DNA from: Terriglobales bacterium
Lineage (GTDB): Bacteria; Acidobacteriota; Terriglobia; Terriglobales; Acidobacteriaceae
Assembly (NCBI GenBank): GCA_035764005.1
Contig: DASTZZ010000109.1
Coordinates: 1 to 64,000, forward strand
DNA: 64,000 nucleotides
Direction of reading: 5' to 3'
In this document: positions 34,010 to 44,245 of the stretch, in pieces
Position numbering within the stretch: the first letter of the stretch is position 1
Layout: every line of letters starts with the position of its first letter
Program-made: the position numbers and the translations under genes
Notes under the pieces: model-generated
Seen by the model: only the letters and a program-made list of their open reading frames with translations
Database searches by the model: none
What the model was told of the DNA's origin: nothing

Positions 34010-34960
34010 ATGCGAAAATCGCTGCTTTCATTGCTGCTCATTGTCTGCTTAAGTCTGATTCTGTCAGCGCAAACACAGAAGCCTTCCGGATGGCCTCCCA
34101 GTGCTGATCACACGACCATTCCACTGTGGCCGAACGGTGCGCCGGGATCTTCGACTGCAAAGGGACCAGAGCAGGACATGACGACCAGCAAAGACCATCA
34201 GGTCGCCGGACGTGCCGTGGTGCGTCTCGGCAACGTGAGTTCTCCTACGGTCACGCTCTATCTAACACACTCTGGCTCAGCCAGTGCAGACGGCGGTCCA
34301 GCAGTGGTGGTTTTTCCGGGAGGCGGGTACCGTATCGTCGCTATCGACCTTGAGGGAACGGAAGTCTGCGATTGGCTGAATTCGATCGGAGTAAATTGCG
34401 TGCTGCTGAAGTATCGTGTGCCCGATACCGGTCCATTTCCCAAATCGGAAGCAGCGCTGCAGGATGCGCAACGCGCGGTGGGCATGGTCCGTGAGCATGC
34501 GGCAGAGTGGCACATTGATCCGAAGCACGTCGGAGTGCTTGGATTCTCGGCCGGTGGACACCTTGCCGCGGCTCTGAGCACGCACTATGACCGCCGTCTT
34601 TATCCCGCAGTGGACGCCGCCGACCGGCAGAGTTGCCGTCCCGATTTTGCCATCATCATCTATCCCGGCTACCTTGCGTTTTCAGAGAAGAACTTTCAAT
34701 TCAATCCAGACATTCCGGTGACTTCGTCCACACCTCCAGCGTTTATCGTGCAGGCAGAAGATGATCCCGTACACGTAGAAAATGCGGTTGAGTACTTCAT
34801 GGCGCTAAAGAAGGCGGGAGTTCCAGCCGAGCTGCACACGTATGCACAAGGCGGCCATGGATATGGACTGCGCCCAACAGCGCTCCCCGTAACCCATTTG
34901 CCGCAATTAGCTACGACATGGCTGCACACGATCGGAGTGCTGCCGGGCAGCGGAGAGTAG
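34010..34960 (+). CDS. Secreted alpha/beta hydrolase (acetyl-xylan-esterase-like)
   Basis: 316 residues with a signal peptide (MRKSLLSLLLIVCLSLILSA). Family features: IPLWPNGAPGSSTAKGPEQD at the N-terminus, the oxyanion region AVVVFPGGGYRIVAIDLEGT, the nucleophile elbow in GVLGFSAGGHLAAALSTHYD (Ser in GFSAGG), Asp in FIVQAEDDPVHVENA and His in YAQGGHGYGLRP. This matches the BD-FAE/esterase group usually annotated as endo-1,4-beta-xylanase or acetylxylan esterase, which removes acetyl groups from hemicellulose. ATG at 34010 is near the promoter-like TTCCTGTACACTC; no operon partner. Confidence 0.88.
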   Translation: MRKSLLSLLLIVCLSLILSAQTQKPSGWPPSADHTTIPLWPNGAPGSSTAKGPEQDMTTSKDHQVAGRAVVRLGNVSSPTVTLYLTHSGSASADGGPAVVVFPGGGYRIVAIDLEGTEVCDWLNSIGVNCVLLKYRVPDTGPFPKSEAALQDAQRAVGMVREHAAEWHIDPKHVGVLGFSAGGHLAAALSTHYDRRLYPAVDAADRQSCRPDFAIIIYPGYLAFSEKNFQFNPDIPVTSSTPPAFIVQAEDDPVHVENAVEYFMALKKAGVPAELHTYAQGGHGYGLRPTALPVTHLPQLATTWLHTIGVLPGSGE

Positions 34961-34977
34961 ACGCACAAGCGTTCCAT

Positions 34978-37542
34978 TCACGGAAATGCTTTCCGGATCT
35001 TCACCGTGCGGTCGAGGTCATCGACGACCTGAAGCACCTTCAACCGCAAGTCGGGATCGATGTTGCCGGCCTGCAGCCATGAATGAACCTGAGCGTCGGC
35101 CTGCGGTGACTGCTGTCCGTCAATGAATGCACCAAGCCAAGCCAGCACGAAAAATATTTTGCGCTCGCGTTTTACCTGCGGCAGCGCCTTCAGTGCCGGC
35201 TCCAGGTATGGAGCCGTGAGTTCCGACTGATTCCAGTAATTGAACGCGGCGAGGCTCTGCTCGACCCAATCTTCAGGGCGGTCAGCGTTGCGTAAATAGT
35301 CGTCAAAGTATTTCTTCTTGCTGGCCGCATCGGGACGCGCGGCTTCGGCCACATAAGCGTATTTGAGACCGTCGCCCGAGTGATCGCGCTCCCGTTCTGC
35401 GGCGAAGATCTTGTCGGCTTCGGTATCCTTTGTTGCGATCAGAGCAGTGACCATGCTCCAGCGATCTAGCGGACGGAGCTGAACTCCGGGTACTTGAAGT
35501 TTACCGTTTAACAACCGCTTCAAGCCAACCCGTCCAAAGTCGGTTTCGGCCACCGCACGGAAGGTTCGAAACCAAATGATACGCAGTCCTTGTTCCTGCG
35601 AATTCAACATGCAGTAATGCGCGAGTTTCTCGAATTCCGGCACACGTTCAGCTCGCGTTTGCTGACTGATGTACCGATGCAGCGCCGTTACGGTATGCGC
35701 GGTCAAAGATTGCGCCAACGACTCGTTCGTTTCGTTGGGAAGGAGTCGCTGCGTCAGGGACAGATATTTCTGGGGACCAAACTGCGCTTCGCGCACTGAG
35801 TCCCAGAGCGATCCCCAGAGCAGCGTGCGTTCGAACAAGTCGTCTATGTCACCGAGTCTCTGCTCGACTGCGGTCTGGCTCGTCGGATCGAGAAGGAAGC
35901 GGCCGTAAGCATAATCCTGATCATTGGCAAACACGAAAGCAGGGCACGCCTTTCCCGCAGCCGCAGCCACGGCTGCCTCAGCGGTTCCCAATTCGGCGCG
36001 AAGACGCACCGGCGCAGAGTTGCCGTACGAAAGCAGTATCTGAGTAGCGATCGGCCATACGCCGCCTTCGTTCAGGACATTGTGCTGTCTGAGCGACAAG
36101 TTCGTTAATCGGCCGTTGCTGCAGTTCCAGGAGACGTCCACCTGCGGCATGCCGCGCCGTCGAATCCATGCATCTGCCCAGTCAGAAAGCTTGCGGCCTG
36201 ACGCGTGTTCGAAGGCCTTTACCAGATCGCTCCACTCAGCATTCCCGTATTGGTGCTCTTTCAGGTATATGCGGAGACCATCGCGAAAGTGTTCGTCGCC
36301 AAGAATGAAGGCAAGCTGACGCAGCAGCCCGGGAGCTTTTGAGTAGACGATCGCGCCGTAAGCTGACTTGGCGTTCTGCAGGTTGTCGATGTCCTGATAG
36401 ATCGGCGTAGTTCCCAAAGTGGAATCGATCGCATAAGCTGCCGGTTTGATCGAAAGATAGAATCGCTGCCAAACGTTCTCAGTGGGCTTGAGTTGATCCA
36501 GCGTGCGGTACGCCATGTATTGCGCGAAACCTTCTTTCAACCACAGGTCGTCGAACCAGCGCATGGTGGTGAAATCGCCGAACCACTGATGTGTGAGCTC
36601 GTGTAGAGTGAGCAGATCACGGCCGATGCGGTCGCTGTGCGTGGGAGCGGTGCGAAACAGGACCGACTCTTCGCGAAGAAAGGTTGCTCCAGCGTGTTCC
36701 ATGCCGCCATAGGCAAAGCCTGGAATGAGGACGAGGTCGTATTTAGGAAACGGGAATGGCTGCGCGAAATACTCGGCGAGGAACTTCATTCCAGCCGCCG
36801 TCACCTGCTGGAGCTCGGGGACCTCGGGAAGCGCTTTTTCATATTGGGATTTACGGACATAAACGCCTGGGAGGCCAGTCGTTTCGTGCACCTTGCGGAA
36901 TGGGCCGGCCGCGAAGGCAAATAGGTAGGTGCTGATGGGCTCGCTTTCAGGAAAGATGGCCTGAATTCGATTGCCACGGTCGAAGAACTTACCTGACGTG
37001 TTCGAAATCGCCATCCAGCTGTTTGGAATCTGCAGAGTCAGGCTGAAGCGTCCTTTTAAATCCGGCTGATCGAAGCATGGGAACGCCATGCTTGCATCCA
37101 TCGGAACAAAAAGCGTGTAGAGGTACTCGCTGCCATCGTCCTTGTCTTCAAACTGAGTGATCGCCTTTCCCGCTGGCGCTACCGGAGAGGCGAAATCGAG
37201 ACTGATCTGGTTTTCTCCCACTCTGAGCATTTCTTCGGGCAGCAGAATGTGTCCGTTCTCGGTTTGGACCAGAGCCTCCTTATCGTTTATTCGAAGGTTG
37301 CTCGCGGCACCGTCGCGATAGTCGAGTAGGACTGCTTCAGGCGACTTCAGTTCGAATGTGAGTTCCTCGTGTCCGATGGTTGTTGCCGCGTGAGGCACGA
37401 GCGTGAAGGAAAGATGATAGCGAACGTTGGAAATGAGGCGAGCACGCTCTTGCGCCAGCTCCCGCGGGATTCCGCTCGGTGCGGACGCGAGACAAGGAAT
37501 GGCGAGAAGAAAAACAAAAGAAATCAAACCGACGCAGCGCAT
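34978..37542 (-). CDS. Secreted M1-family aminopeptidase
   Basis: 854 residues with a signal peptide (MRCVGLISFVFLLAIPCLAS). The zinc site is HELTH in LTLHELTHQWFGDF with the downstream Glu in LWLKEGFAQY (18 residues on), and the exopeptidase motif appears as GYGGMEHAGATFL-type FAYGGMEHAGATF. The N-terminal saddle domain and the C-terminal helical ERAP1-like domain (TLLWGSLWDSVREAQFGPQK, LKALPQVKRERKIFFVLAWL) are complete. It removes N-terminal residues from peptides in the periplasm. It faces the esterase gene tail to tail with only 17 bases between; no terminator is visible in the gap. Confidence 0.95.
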   Translation of the reverse strand: MRCVGLISFVFLLAIPCLASAPSGIPRELAQERARLISNVRYHLSFTLVPHAATTIGHEELTFELKSPEAVLLDYRDGAASNLRINDKEALVQTENGHILLPEEMLRVGENQISLDFASPVAPAGKAITQFEDKDDGSEYLYTLFVPMDASMAFPCFDQPDLKGRFSLTLQIPNSWMAISNTSGKFFDRGNRIQAIFPESEPISTYLFAFAAGPFRKVHETTGLPGVYVRKSQYEKALPEVPELQQVTAAGMKFLAEYFAQPFPFPKYDLVLIPGFAYGGMEHAGATFLREESVLFRTAPTHSDRIGRDLLTLHELTHQWFGDFTTMRWFDDLWLKEGFAQYMAYRTLDQLKPTENVWQRFYLSIKPAAYAIDSTLGTTPIYQDIDNLQNAKSAYGAIVYSKAPGLLRQLAFILGDEHFRDGLRIYLKEHQYGNAEWSDLVKAFEHASGRKLSDWADAWIRRRGMPQVDVSWNCSNGRLTNLSLRQHNVLNEGGVWPIATQILLSYGNSAPVRLRAELGTAEAAVAAAAGKACPAFVFANDQDYAYGRFLLDPTSQTAVEQRLGDIDDLFERTLLWGSLWDSVREAQFGPQKYLSLTQRLLPNETNESLAQSLTAHTVTALHRYISQQTRAERVPEFEKLAHYCMLNSQEQGLRIIWFRTFRAVAETDFGRVGLKRLLNGKLQVPGVQLRPLDRWSMVTALIATKDTEADKIFAAERERDHSGDGLKYAYVAEAARPDAASKKKYFDDYLRNADRPEDWVEQSLAAFNYWNQSELTAPYLEPALKALPQVKRERKIFFVLAWLGAFIDGQQSPQADAQVHSWLQAGNIDPDLRLKVLQVVDDLDRTVKIRKAFP

Positions 37543-37795
37543 AGCCGAGCAGTGTAAACGGCGATAGCGCTAATTGAGAAGTCAAGCCCTGCAAAGCCGG
37601 CGGGTTATTGATGAATAGAAAAGAGAGCAGATGATCGGAGGTTCCCAGAATGGAACTCTGCCATCAAATTATAGATGTACGGTAGTCGACCTCAGCGAGA
37701 CTAGGCTGCTGCGCGACTTGGAGCGGCGAAATCCAAAGCACACGAAAGGGGGCGGCGACAATGGTCGAGTATCCGTTGCTTGGACGGAGCTTCTG

Positions 37796-38437
37796 TCAGG
37801 CGGCCTTTTTCTCGGCTGATCTGAATGCCGGCAGGCCCTTTTGCTTGCGGTGCCAGATGTAGATTCCCGCCGCGATTCCGCCGAGGACGGCCAGACCAAT
37901 GAGGGCCCAGATGATCGGCTTTGAGTACTTCTGCATGCCCGCAATAAGCGCCTTGCCGTAGAGGCGGCCGAGCCACGCGACAATGCCGTAGCGAACCAGT
38001 CGTCCCGCGGAGTAGGCTGCCAGGAACTTCGTTCGGGGTACCTTCAAGACGCCGGCAGCGAGCAGGAATGGCGAAAGCGGAAATGGTGGAGGCAGCAGTG
38101 CGGGCACCGCGACGGCGCCCAACCCATACTTCTCGCTCCAGCGATAAACTTTCTTCAGTTTCTTTTCAGGAATCCGGTTTTCCAGACCTTCCTTGCCGCC
38201 CTTCACGCCGATGCCGTAAGTAATGTATGCGCCGATGGCGGAGCCAATGGTTGCGGCGATTACGAAAATCCACCAGTGCTGTGGCGCTCCTGCGACAAGC
38301 AAAATGATGAGGATGTCCAAACTTCCCGGAGTGGGAATTACGGAAGCGTCGGCAATGCCGAGCAGTATCTCGCCGATAGGCCCGAGCTGCCGGATTTTTG
38401 CCCACACGCTGCTCGCGATGATCAGCTCGGCTGTCAC
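37796..38437 (-). CDS. VTT/DedA-like membrane protein (YqaA type)
   Basis: 213 residues with four to five hydrophobic segments. The VTT (SNARE-associated) core is visible in GPIGEILLGIADASVIPTPG, a central KYGLGAVAVPALLPPPFPLS and PRTKFLAAYSAGRLVRYGIV, with the conserved glycine- and proline-rich turns. Family members are thought to be lipid or proton-driven transporters; the substrate is unknown. The basic C-terminus (WHRKQKGLPAFRSAEKK) is cytosolic. It starts 17 bases after the mqnA stop and is co-directional, so the two are probably one transcript. Confidence 0.82.
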   Translation of the reverse strand: MTAELIIASSVWAKIRQLGPIGEILLGIADASVIPTPGSLDILIILLVAGAPQHWWIFVIAATIGSAIGAYITYGIGVKGGKEGLENRIPEKKLKKVYRWSEKYGLGAVAVPALLPPPFPLSPFLLAAGVLKVPRTKFLAAYSAGRLVRYGIVAWLGRLYGKALIAGMQKYSKPIIWALIGLAVLGGIAAGIYIWHRKQKGLPAFRSAEKKAA

Positions 38438-38454
38438 ATTTGGTCCTGATTGAT

Positions 38455-39312
38455 TTAGAAGCGATTTCTCAAGGCCGAGTTGCGGATTTCGAGTTCGCGT
38501 GCAAACCGCAGCTCTGGTACGGGAGGCAGGACCTTCAATTCGGCCGCCAGCTCGAAGAACAACTGCATACCGGTGAGGTTTCCCGCATAAAGGCGGTACT
38601 GAATATTCTCAGCGAGGTAGCTGGTGATGAACTCAGGCGAGAGATCGAGCTTGGTCGACCACTCGGTCGCGATCTCCGACAAGTGCGCCAGACCGGCATC
38701 GCGGGAGGCGCGGAATACTTCCGTAACATAAGCGAGTTCGTCTTCAGAGGCAGCGCCGCCGCGAACCGCCCAGAAGGCGAAGACGAATGGTTTGCCGGTG
38801 AACAACCGCCATTCATGGGCCAAATCCCAGGTGAGGTACCGTGACCGATCCACCTTCAGCGCCGGGTCGCCGATCAGCAGCGCGGCGTCACTGACGGCGA
38901 GCATGGTACCGAGCTGCGGCTCTGCGGGTACGAATCGTGCTTCCTGCTTCCAGTGCTTGGCGAATAGCACCTGGATCAGCGCTGCCGATGATCGCGAGGA
39001 GCTGTCGAGAGCGACAGTACGAATCTGCTCCAGGGGCACATTGCTCACGAGCAGAATTGAACGTACAGCGCCATCGCTGGCGATAGCTATTTCGGGCAAA
39101 ATCGTCAGATTTTCGATGCTTGTATAAGCTGCCACCGGGATAATCCCAATATCCGCTGAGCCGTCCGCCAGCATCTGAGCACAGCGAGATGGAATGGTGT
39201 AATCAACCTGGAAAGTGCGCAACAACTCTTCACGCTTAGAGCCGTGCTCGAAGTTCCACATTAGAGGAGCCGTGTTCAGATAGCTGATTGCGGAGACGCG
39301 TAGTCGAGGCAT
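38455..39312 (-). CDS. mqnA: Chorismate dehydratase (futalosine menaquinone pathway)
   Basis: 285 residues. MqnA converts chorismate to 3-(1-carboxyvinyloxy)benzoate, the first step of the futalosine route to menaquinone. Diagnostic stretches are RVSAISYLNTAPLMWNFEHG, PSRCAQMLADGSADIGIIPV, VRSILLVSNVPLEQIRTVAL with SSSRSSAALIQVL, and ALLIGDPAL. It has the periplasmic-binding-protein fold without a signal peptide, as expected for a cytosolic enzyme. The start ATG at 39312 is divergent from gcvT with 129 bases between. No other mqn genes are in the window. Confidence 0.93.
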   Translation of the reverse strand: MPRLRVSAISYLNTAPLMWNFEHGSKREELLRTFQVDYTIPSRCAQMLADGSADIGIIPVAAYTSIENLTILPEIAIASDGAVRSILLVSNVPLEQIRTVALDSSSRSSAALIQVLFAKHWKQEARFVPAEPQLGTMLAVSDAALLIGDPALKVDRSRYLTWDLAHEWRLFTGKPFVFAFWAVRGGAASEDELAYVTEVFRASRDAGLAHLSEIATEWSTKLDLSPEFITSYLAENIQYRLYAGNLTGMQLFFELAAELKVLPPVPELRFARELEIRNSALRNRF

Positions 39313-39441
39313 TCACGTGATGGTAGCAGTTGTGTTGTGCCTGCGGCGCACGCGTTGACCCTCCCCAACCAGCGTGTTACTTTCAAGGGTTGCCCAGCGC
39401 GCTCTGGGCCTCACTATCTTCCACTGACAAAAGGTATCCAC

Positions 39442-40575
39442 TTGAGTCCCACCGCCGAAGCCAATGTTGCGCTCCGTAAGACTGCCTTGAACGCGGTCCA
39501 TCGACAAATGGGCGCGAAGATGGTCGATTTCGGCGGATGGGACATGCCCGTTGAGTATTCCGGCTTGATCGCCGAGCACTTGGCCGTCCGTACAGGTGTC
39601 GGGGTGTTTGATGTAAGCCACATGGGCGACATCCTCATTCGCGGCCCGCAATCCCTCGACGCGGTCCAGCACATCAGCATGAACGACGCTACCAAGCTCC
39701 AGGCTGGGCAGGCGCACTACTCCGCGCTGCTCTATCCTGAAGGGACGTTCGTCGATGATGTAATCGTTCACAAGCTAGGGGATAACGACTATCTTCTCGT
39801 GATCAACGCTGGAACACGCGAGAAAGACGTGAGCTGGGTGCAGAAGAATGTCCGCGGATTTCGATGTCATGCGCAGGACCTCAGCGACTACTACACCCAG
39901 TTAGCCATCCAGGGGCCTCGCGCAATCGATGTCCTGCGCAAGCTCACCAATGCCGATCTGGCTTCTATCAAGAATTACTGGTTTACTTACGGCACGATTT
40001 GCGGGCTGCCGAATACAATGATCGCCCGCACCGGCTACACCGGCGAAGATGGATTCGAGATTTACGTCCCATCGGACGAGCCGACCAGCGCAAGAGTGTG
40101 GAACGAAGTGCTCGAAGCCGGAAGAGAATTTGGCATTCTGCCTTGTGGCCTTGGTGCGCGCAATACGCTGCGGCTCGAAGCGAAAATGGCCCTTTATGGT
40201 CATGAAATATCAGACACGATTAACGTTTGGGAAGCCGATCTGGTTCGCTTCTGCAAAATGGAGAAGCCGGAGTTCATCGGGCGCGATGCACTACAGCGCG
40301 CCAAGGCAGAAGGGCTCAAACGCATTCTCGTTGGGCTGGAGATGATCGAGCGCGGCATTGGACGTGATGGTTACAAAGTATTCAGTGAATCCGGAGATGA
40401 GATCGGATACGTCACCAGCGGGTCCCCAGCGCCGTTCTTGAAGAAGAACATCGCCTTAGCGTACGTGCCGCCGAGCTATTCCCAAACTGGGAGCGTGGTT
40501 CTGGTGCAAGTGCGCGCGCAAAAGATTAAAGCGCAAGTTGTGCCGACGCCGTTCTACAAACGCCAAAAGAAATAA
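39442..40575 (+). CDS. gcvT: Glycine cleavage system T protein (aminomethyltransferase)
   Basis: Transfers the methylene group from aminomethyl-lipoyl-GcvH to tetrahydrofolate. I chose the TTG at 39442: it follows AAAAGG at eight bases and gives 377 residues, the family length, while upstream GTG at 39337 adds 35 residues with no family match. Seen are MGAKMVDFGGWDMPVEYSG, RTGVGVFDVSHMGDI, the folate/lipoyl site DNDYLLVINAGTREKD-type stretch and the C-terminal GYVTSGSPAPFLKKNIALAY. It is the first gene of the gcvT-gcvH-gcvPA-gcvPB operon. I looked for a glycine riboswitch in the 129 bases upstream and saw none. Confidence 0.94.
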   Translation: MSPTAEANVALRKTALNAVHRQMGAKMVDFGGWDMPVEYSGLIAEHLAVRTGVGVFDVSHMGDILIRGPQSLDAVQHISMNDATKLQAGQAHYSALLYPEGTFVDDVIVHKLGDNDYLLVINAGTREKDVSWVQKNVRGFRCHAQDLSDYYTQLAIQGPRAIDVLRKLTNADLASIKNYWFTYGTICGLPNTMIARTGYTGEDGFEIYVPSDEPTSARVWNEVLEAGREFGILPCGLGARNTLRLEAKMALYGHEISDTINVWEADLVRFCKMEKPEFIGRDALQRAKAEGLKRILVGLEMIERGIGRDGYKVFSESGDEIGYVTSGSPAPFLKKNIALAYVPPSYSQTGSVVLVQVRAQKIKAQVVPTPFYKRQKK

Positions 40576-40589
40576 AAGGATCGATAGCA

Positions 40590-40979
40590 ATGGCCTTTCC
40601 TCCAGCTTATCGCTACACGCGCGAACACGAATGGATCAACGTGGACGGAAACCAGGCCACGATTGGCATCACCGATTATGCGCAGAACTCGCTCGGAGAT
40701 ATCGTCTTCGTGGAATTACCTAAAGTTGGAGATGAACTCACGGCAGGGAAGAGCTTCGGAACGGTCGAGTCGGTAAAGGCAGTTTCGGAGCTATACGCTC
40801 CGGCCTCGGGAAAAGTCGTGGCCGTCAATCCAGAGTTGGCGAATGCGCCGGAGAAGATTAACTCCGATGCCCACAGCTCCTGGATGGTGAAGATCCAGCT
40901 TGCGAATGCCGGCGAGGTGAACAAGCTGCTTTCTTCGGACGATTATGAGAAGTATGTGAAAGAGGAGGGCGGACATTAG
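40590..40979 (+). CDS. gcvH: Glycine cleavage system H protein (lipoyl carrier)
   Basis: 129 residues, the usual size. It carries the aminomethyl group between the P and T proteins on a lipoylated lysine, which lies in SFGTVESVKAVSELYAPASG (the ESVKA motif). Other conserved parts are YTREHEWINVDGNQATIGIT and SWMVKIQLANAGEVNKLLSS. The ATG at 40590 follows AAAGGATCGATAGCA. It starts 14 bases after gcvT. A palindromic repeat lies between its stop and gcvPA. Confidence 0.96.
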   Translation: MAFPPAYRYTREHEWINVDGNQATIGITDYAQNSLGDIVFVELPKVGDELTAGKSFGTVESVKAVSELYAPASGKVVAVNPELANAPEKINSDAHSSWMVKIQLANAGEVNKLLSSDDYEKYVKEEGGH

Positions 40980-40990
40980 GAATTCGCGGT

Positions 40991-41073
40991 GTCATTCTGA
41001 GCGCAGCGAGGAATCCCTACTTTAACGAAAGTTTGTGGGTTCGGTAGAGATTCCTCGCTGCGCTCGGAATGAC
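40991..41073. repeat. GTCATTCTGAG-type palindromic element inside the gcv operon
   Basis: GTCATTCTGAGCGCAGCGAG at 40991, continuing GAATCCCTAC, is inverted as GTAGAGATTCCTCGCTGCGC then TCGGAATGAC at 41044-41073, with a 23-base loop. The arms are 30 bases with few mismatches. It would form a long hairpin in the gcv transcript between gcvH and gcvPA. The AAAGG that serves as ribosome binding site for gcvPA follows its right end directly. Confidence 0.8.
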
Positions 41074-41084
41074 AAAGGTCCCAG

Positions 41085-42413
41085 ATGCGTTATCTTCCAA
41101 AATCTCCTGCCGACCGCGAGCAGATGCTGCGCGAGATCGGCGTTCATTTGATCGACGATTTCTTTAAAGCAATTCCCGGCGAATATCGCCTGAATCGCGA
41201 TCTCAAGGTTCCGCGCCAGATGGCGGAATCGGAGATCATCGATTACTTCCGCGAACGCAGTCACGAGAACGCCGCCGGATACGCAGTTTTTCTCGGAGCC
41301 GGCGCATACCACCACTATCGTCCGGTGATTATTGATGCGCTGGTGCAGCGTGGTGAATTTCTCACTTCTTATACGCCATATCAAGCTGAAATTTCGCAAG
41401 GCACGCTGCAGGCAATCTTTGAATTTCAGACCATGATCTGCGAGCTCACCGGCATGGAGATTGCCAATGCCTCAATGTACGACGGCAGCACTGGAGCGGC
41501 CGAGGCGATCCTGATGGCAATGCGTGTGACCGGAAGGGAACAGTCAGTCATCGCGCGCACGCTGCATCCAGAGTACCGCGAGGTGATTCATACCTACCTC
41601 CACCATCGCGGCTTCCCGATGCACTTCGTCGGCTATGAGGAAGAGACCGGCGAGATCAATTTGGATGAACTCGAACGAACCATAACAGATCAGACCGCAT
41701 GCGTGCTCATCCAGAGCCCGAATTTCTTTGGATCCCTGGAAGATGTTTCTGCAGCTGCACAGATCGCGCATCGCAAAGGAGCGTTGCTCGTGGTCTCGAT
41801 TGCTGAAGCGCTGTCGCTTGGAATTGTGAAGCCCCCCGCGGAGGCAGACATCGTTTCCATGGAAGCGCAGTCCTTTGGAGTACCTCTTGGATTCGGAGGG
41901 CCCTACGACGGTGTGCTCGCTGCCAAAGAGAAATATGTTCGCCAAATGCCCGGGCGCCTCGTGGGCGAAACCAAAGACAAGAACGGCCAGCGTGGATACG
42001 TGCTCACACTCTCAACGCGCGAACAGCACATCCGCCGCGAGAAGGCCACGTCGAACATCTGCACTAATCAAGCCTTGGTAGCGTTGATGTCCACCATATA
42101 TATGGATGTTTACGGGCGCGAGGGGCTCAGGGAGCTCGCGAAGCAAAATCTCGCCAAAGCGCACTATGCAGCCAATCAGTTTGGGAAAAAGGCAAAGCTG
42201 CTCTTCGCGAAAGGAAAGCGCTTTAACGAATTTGTCGTACAGACGAAAGAAGATCCGCACGCTATCAACGACCGGCTGCTCGAAAAGAAAATGATTGGTG
42301 GATTCCCTTTGAAGAAGTTCTATCCCGAATTGGGCAATGCAGCTCTGTGGTGCTGTACGGAGATGAATACGCGCGAGCAGATAGACGCCGCAGTCCAGGC
42401 GGTGGAAGCGTGA
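41085..42413 (+). CDS. gcvPA: Glycine dehydrogenase (aminomethyl-transferring) subunit 1
   Basis: 442 residues, the N-terminal half of the split P protein, which decarboxylates glycine as an alpha2beta2 enzyme with GcvPB. Conserved parts are [80 protein letters not shown] and [20 protein letters not shown]. It lacks the PLP lysine, which is on GcvPB. The ATG at 41085 follows AAAGGTCCCAG. It overlaps gcvPB by 4 bases, so the subunits are translationally coupled. Confidence 0.96.
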   Translation: MRYLPKSPADREQMLREIGVHLIDDFFKAIPGEYRLNRDLKVPRQMAESEIIDYFRERSHENAAGYAVFLGAGAYHHYRPVIIDALVQRGEFLTSYTPYQAEISQGTLQAIFEFQTMICELTGMEIANASMYDGSTGAAEAILMAMRVTGREQSVIARTLHPEYREVIHTYLHHRGFPMHFVGYEEETGEINLDELERTITDQTACVLIQSPNFFGSLEDVSAAAQIAHRKGALLVVSIAEALSLGIVKPPAEADIVSMEAQSFGVPLGFGGPYDGVLAAKEKYVRQMPGRLVGETKDKNGQRGYVLTLSTREQHIRREKATSNICTNQALVALMSTIYMDVYGREGLRELAKQNLAKAHYAANQFGKKAKLLFAKGKRFNEFVVQTKEDPHAINDRLLEKKMIGGFPLKKFYPELGNAALWCCTEMNTREQIDAAVQAVEA

Positions 42414-43942
42414 AGCCGCGCAAAGTTTCGCAGCACGTAAACCAGAACGAAGGACTGATCTTCGAGAAGTCCTCGCCCGGAAAGAAGGCGTATAAGCTGC
42501 CGCCGCTCGATGTACCCGATGTCGATCCTGAGAAGCTACTTGGCGAGCACGCGCGCGAAGATCTCGGCGTGATGCCGGAGGTAAGCGAGATCGAGATCAT
42601 CCGCCACTTCACCCGACTCTCCACCTGGAACTATGCGATCGATCTCGGCATGTATCCGCTGGGCTCATGCACGATGAAGTACAACGCGCGGGTGAACGAG
42701 TTTGTCGCGCGACTCGAAGGCATTGGCAACGCGCATCCCTACCAGCCGGAAAAGATTTCGCAAGGCGCCCTGCGGATCATCAAAACACTCCAGGAATGCC
42801 TGTGCGAGATCACCGGTATGGACTCAATCACGCTGCAGCCTGCCGCCGGCGCTCACGGCGAATTCACCGGCATTCTGCTGATCCGCGCGCATCACGAATC
42901 AAAAGGGAACCCGCGCAAGAAGATCATCATTCCCGATTCGGCTCACGGCACCAATCCCGCCACGGCGGCGATTTGCGGCTACGAGATCATCAACCTAAAA
43001 TCCAACTCGGAAGGTATGGTTGATTCCAGCCTGCTCGCGTCCGTGGTGGACGACACCGTAGCCGGCATGATGTTGACCAACCCAAGCACAATCGGAGTCT
43101 TCGAGAAGGACATCCACCGCATCGCCGACGTGTTGCACGATAAAGGCGCGCTCCTCTACATGGACGGTGCGAATATGAACGCCCTGGTAGGAAAGACGCG
43201 GCCTGGCGACTTCGGCGTCGATGTAATGCACCTCAACTTACACAAGACCTTCTCAACCCCGCACGGCGGCGGCGGTCCTGGATCGGGACCGGTGGCGTGC
43301 AAGAAGTTCCTCGAAGCGTTCCTGCCGACTCCGGTGCTCACCACACGCCCAGACGGAAAACTAGGTTTCGAGTACAACCGCCCCAGATCGATCGGCCGCG
43401 TGCGCGCCTTTTATGGCAATTTTGGAATGTTCGTTCGCGCGCTTGCGTACATCTTCGCGAACGGGCCTGATGGCCTGCGCCAGACAACGGAGGATGCGGT
43501 TCTCAACGCCAACTACATTCGCAAGAAGCTGGAGGGGGTGTACGACCTTCCGTACAAGACAGGATCAATGCACGAGGTCGTCTTCAGCGATCGTCTGCAG
43601 ACCCAAAACGGTGTTAAGACCGGCGACATCGCCAAGCGGCTGATCGACTATGGTTTCCACCCATATACGACCTCCTTCCCCTTAATCGTGCCCGGCGCAC
43701 TGATGATCGAACCGACGGAAAGCGAATCGAAGGAAGAACTCGATCTGTTCGTCGAAGCGATGAAGGCCATAGCACGCGAAGTGGAGGAGGACCCGCAGCT
43801 CGTCGTAAGCGGCCCTCACAACACTCGTGTTGCGCGAATGGATGAAACCACGGCTGCGCGAAAGCCTATCTTGCGGTGGAAGCCGGAACAGAAGACCCAA
43901 GCTAAATCGGCGGAGAAGCCTGAGCTGGTGGAGACCAGATAG
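42410..43942 (+). CDS. gcvPB: Glycine dehydrogenase (aminomethyl-transferring) subunit 2
   Basis: 510 residues from the GTG at 42410, whose codon overlaps the gcvPA stop (GTGA); reading from the further-upstream ATG would add 21 residues inside gcvPA with no family match. The PLP-binding lysine is in [20 protein letters not shown], and the partner residues in [20 protein letters not shown] and [19 protein letters not shown]- and C-terminal arms ([19 protein letters not shown] and a charged Lys/Glu tail) are as usual. It completes the operon. With T and H, only the shared L protein (lipoamide dehydrogenase) is missing from this locus. Confidence 0.96.
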   Translation: MKPRKVSQHVNQNEGLIFEKSSPGKKAYKLPPLDVPDVDPEKLLGEHAREDLGVMPEVSEIEIIRHFTRLSTWNYAIDLGMYPLGSCTMKYNARVNEFVARLEGIGNAHPYQPEKISQGALRIIKTLQECLCEITGMDSITLQPAAGAHGEFTGILLIRAHHESKGNPRKKIIIPDSAHGTNPATAAICGYEIINLKSNSEGMVDSSLLASVVDDTVAGMMLTNPSTIGVFEKDIHRIADVLHDKGALLYMDGANMNALVGKTRPGDFGVDVMHLNLHKTFSTPHGGGGPGSGPVACKKFLEAFLPTPVLTTRPDGKLGFEYNRPRSIGRVRAFYGNFGMFVRALAYIFANGPDGLRQTTEDAVLNANYIRKKLEGVYDLPYKTGSMHEVVFSDRLQTQNGVKTGDIAKRLIDYGFHPYTTSFPLIVPGALMIEPTESESKEELDLFVEAMKAIAREVEEDPQLVVSGPHNTRVARMDETTAARKPILRWKPEQKTQAKSAEKPELVETR

Positions 43943-44036
43943 GCATACCTCGCCGTAGCGGGTTTTACTCCGCTCGATCATCCGATGGCCCGATCACCCC
44001 GATTCCTTGTAAGCTATAACTGACCAACCTCGAAGC

Positions 44037-44113
44037 GCGCCCGTAGCTCAGCTGGATAGAGCGAATGCCTCCGGAGCATTAGGTCGGGAGTTCGAATCTC
44101 TCCGGGCGCGCCA
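44037..44113 (+). tRNA. tRNA-Arg (anticodon CCG)
   Basis: Acceptor GCGCCCG pairs with CGGGCGC; D arm GCTCAGCTGGATAGAGC; anticodon stem AATGC/GCATT with loop CTCCGGA (anticodon CCG, reading CGG); T arm GGGAGTTCGAATCTCTC with variable loop TAGGTC. CCA is encoded at 44111-44113. Confidence 0.96.
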
Positions 44114-44245
44114 TTACGAATTTGCCGGCAACGAATCCCAACAGCAGTTGAGAAGCCCATCGTTAAAACAGGTCCACATAGCACACATCCATTCCCGAAG
44201 CAGGAAATATCACTTGGCCGCATCCTCCAAGCCTCCTATGGACAT

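Noticed and set aside
37543-37795. Short frames in the M1/VTT gap
   Set aside because: Low complexity and no start context; the gap holds no structured element I could support.
39313-39441. Glycine riboswitch ahead of the gcv operon
   Set aside because: No paired GGA...purine-rich aptamer pattern or transcription terminator could be recognised in the 129 bases; the region is short.
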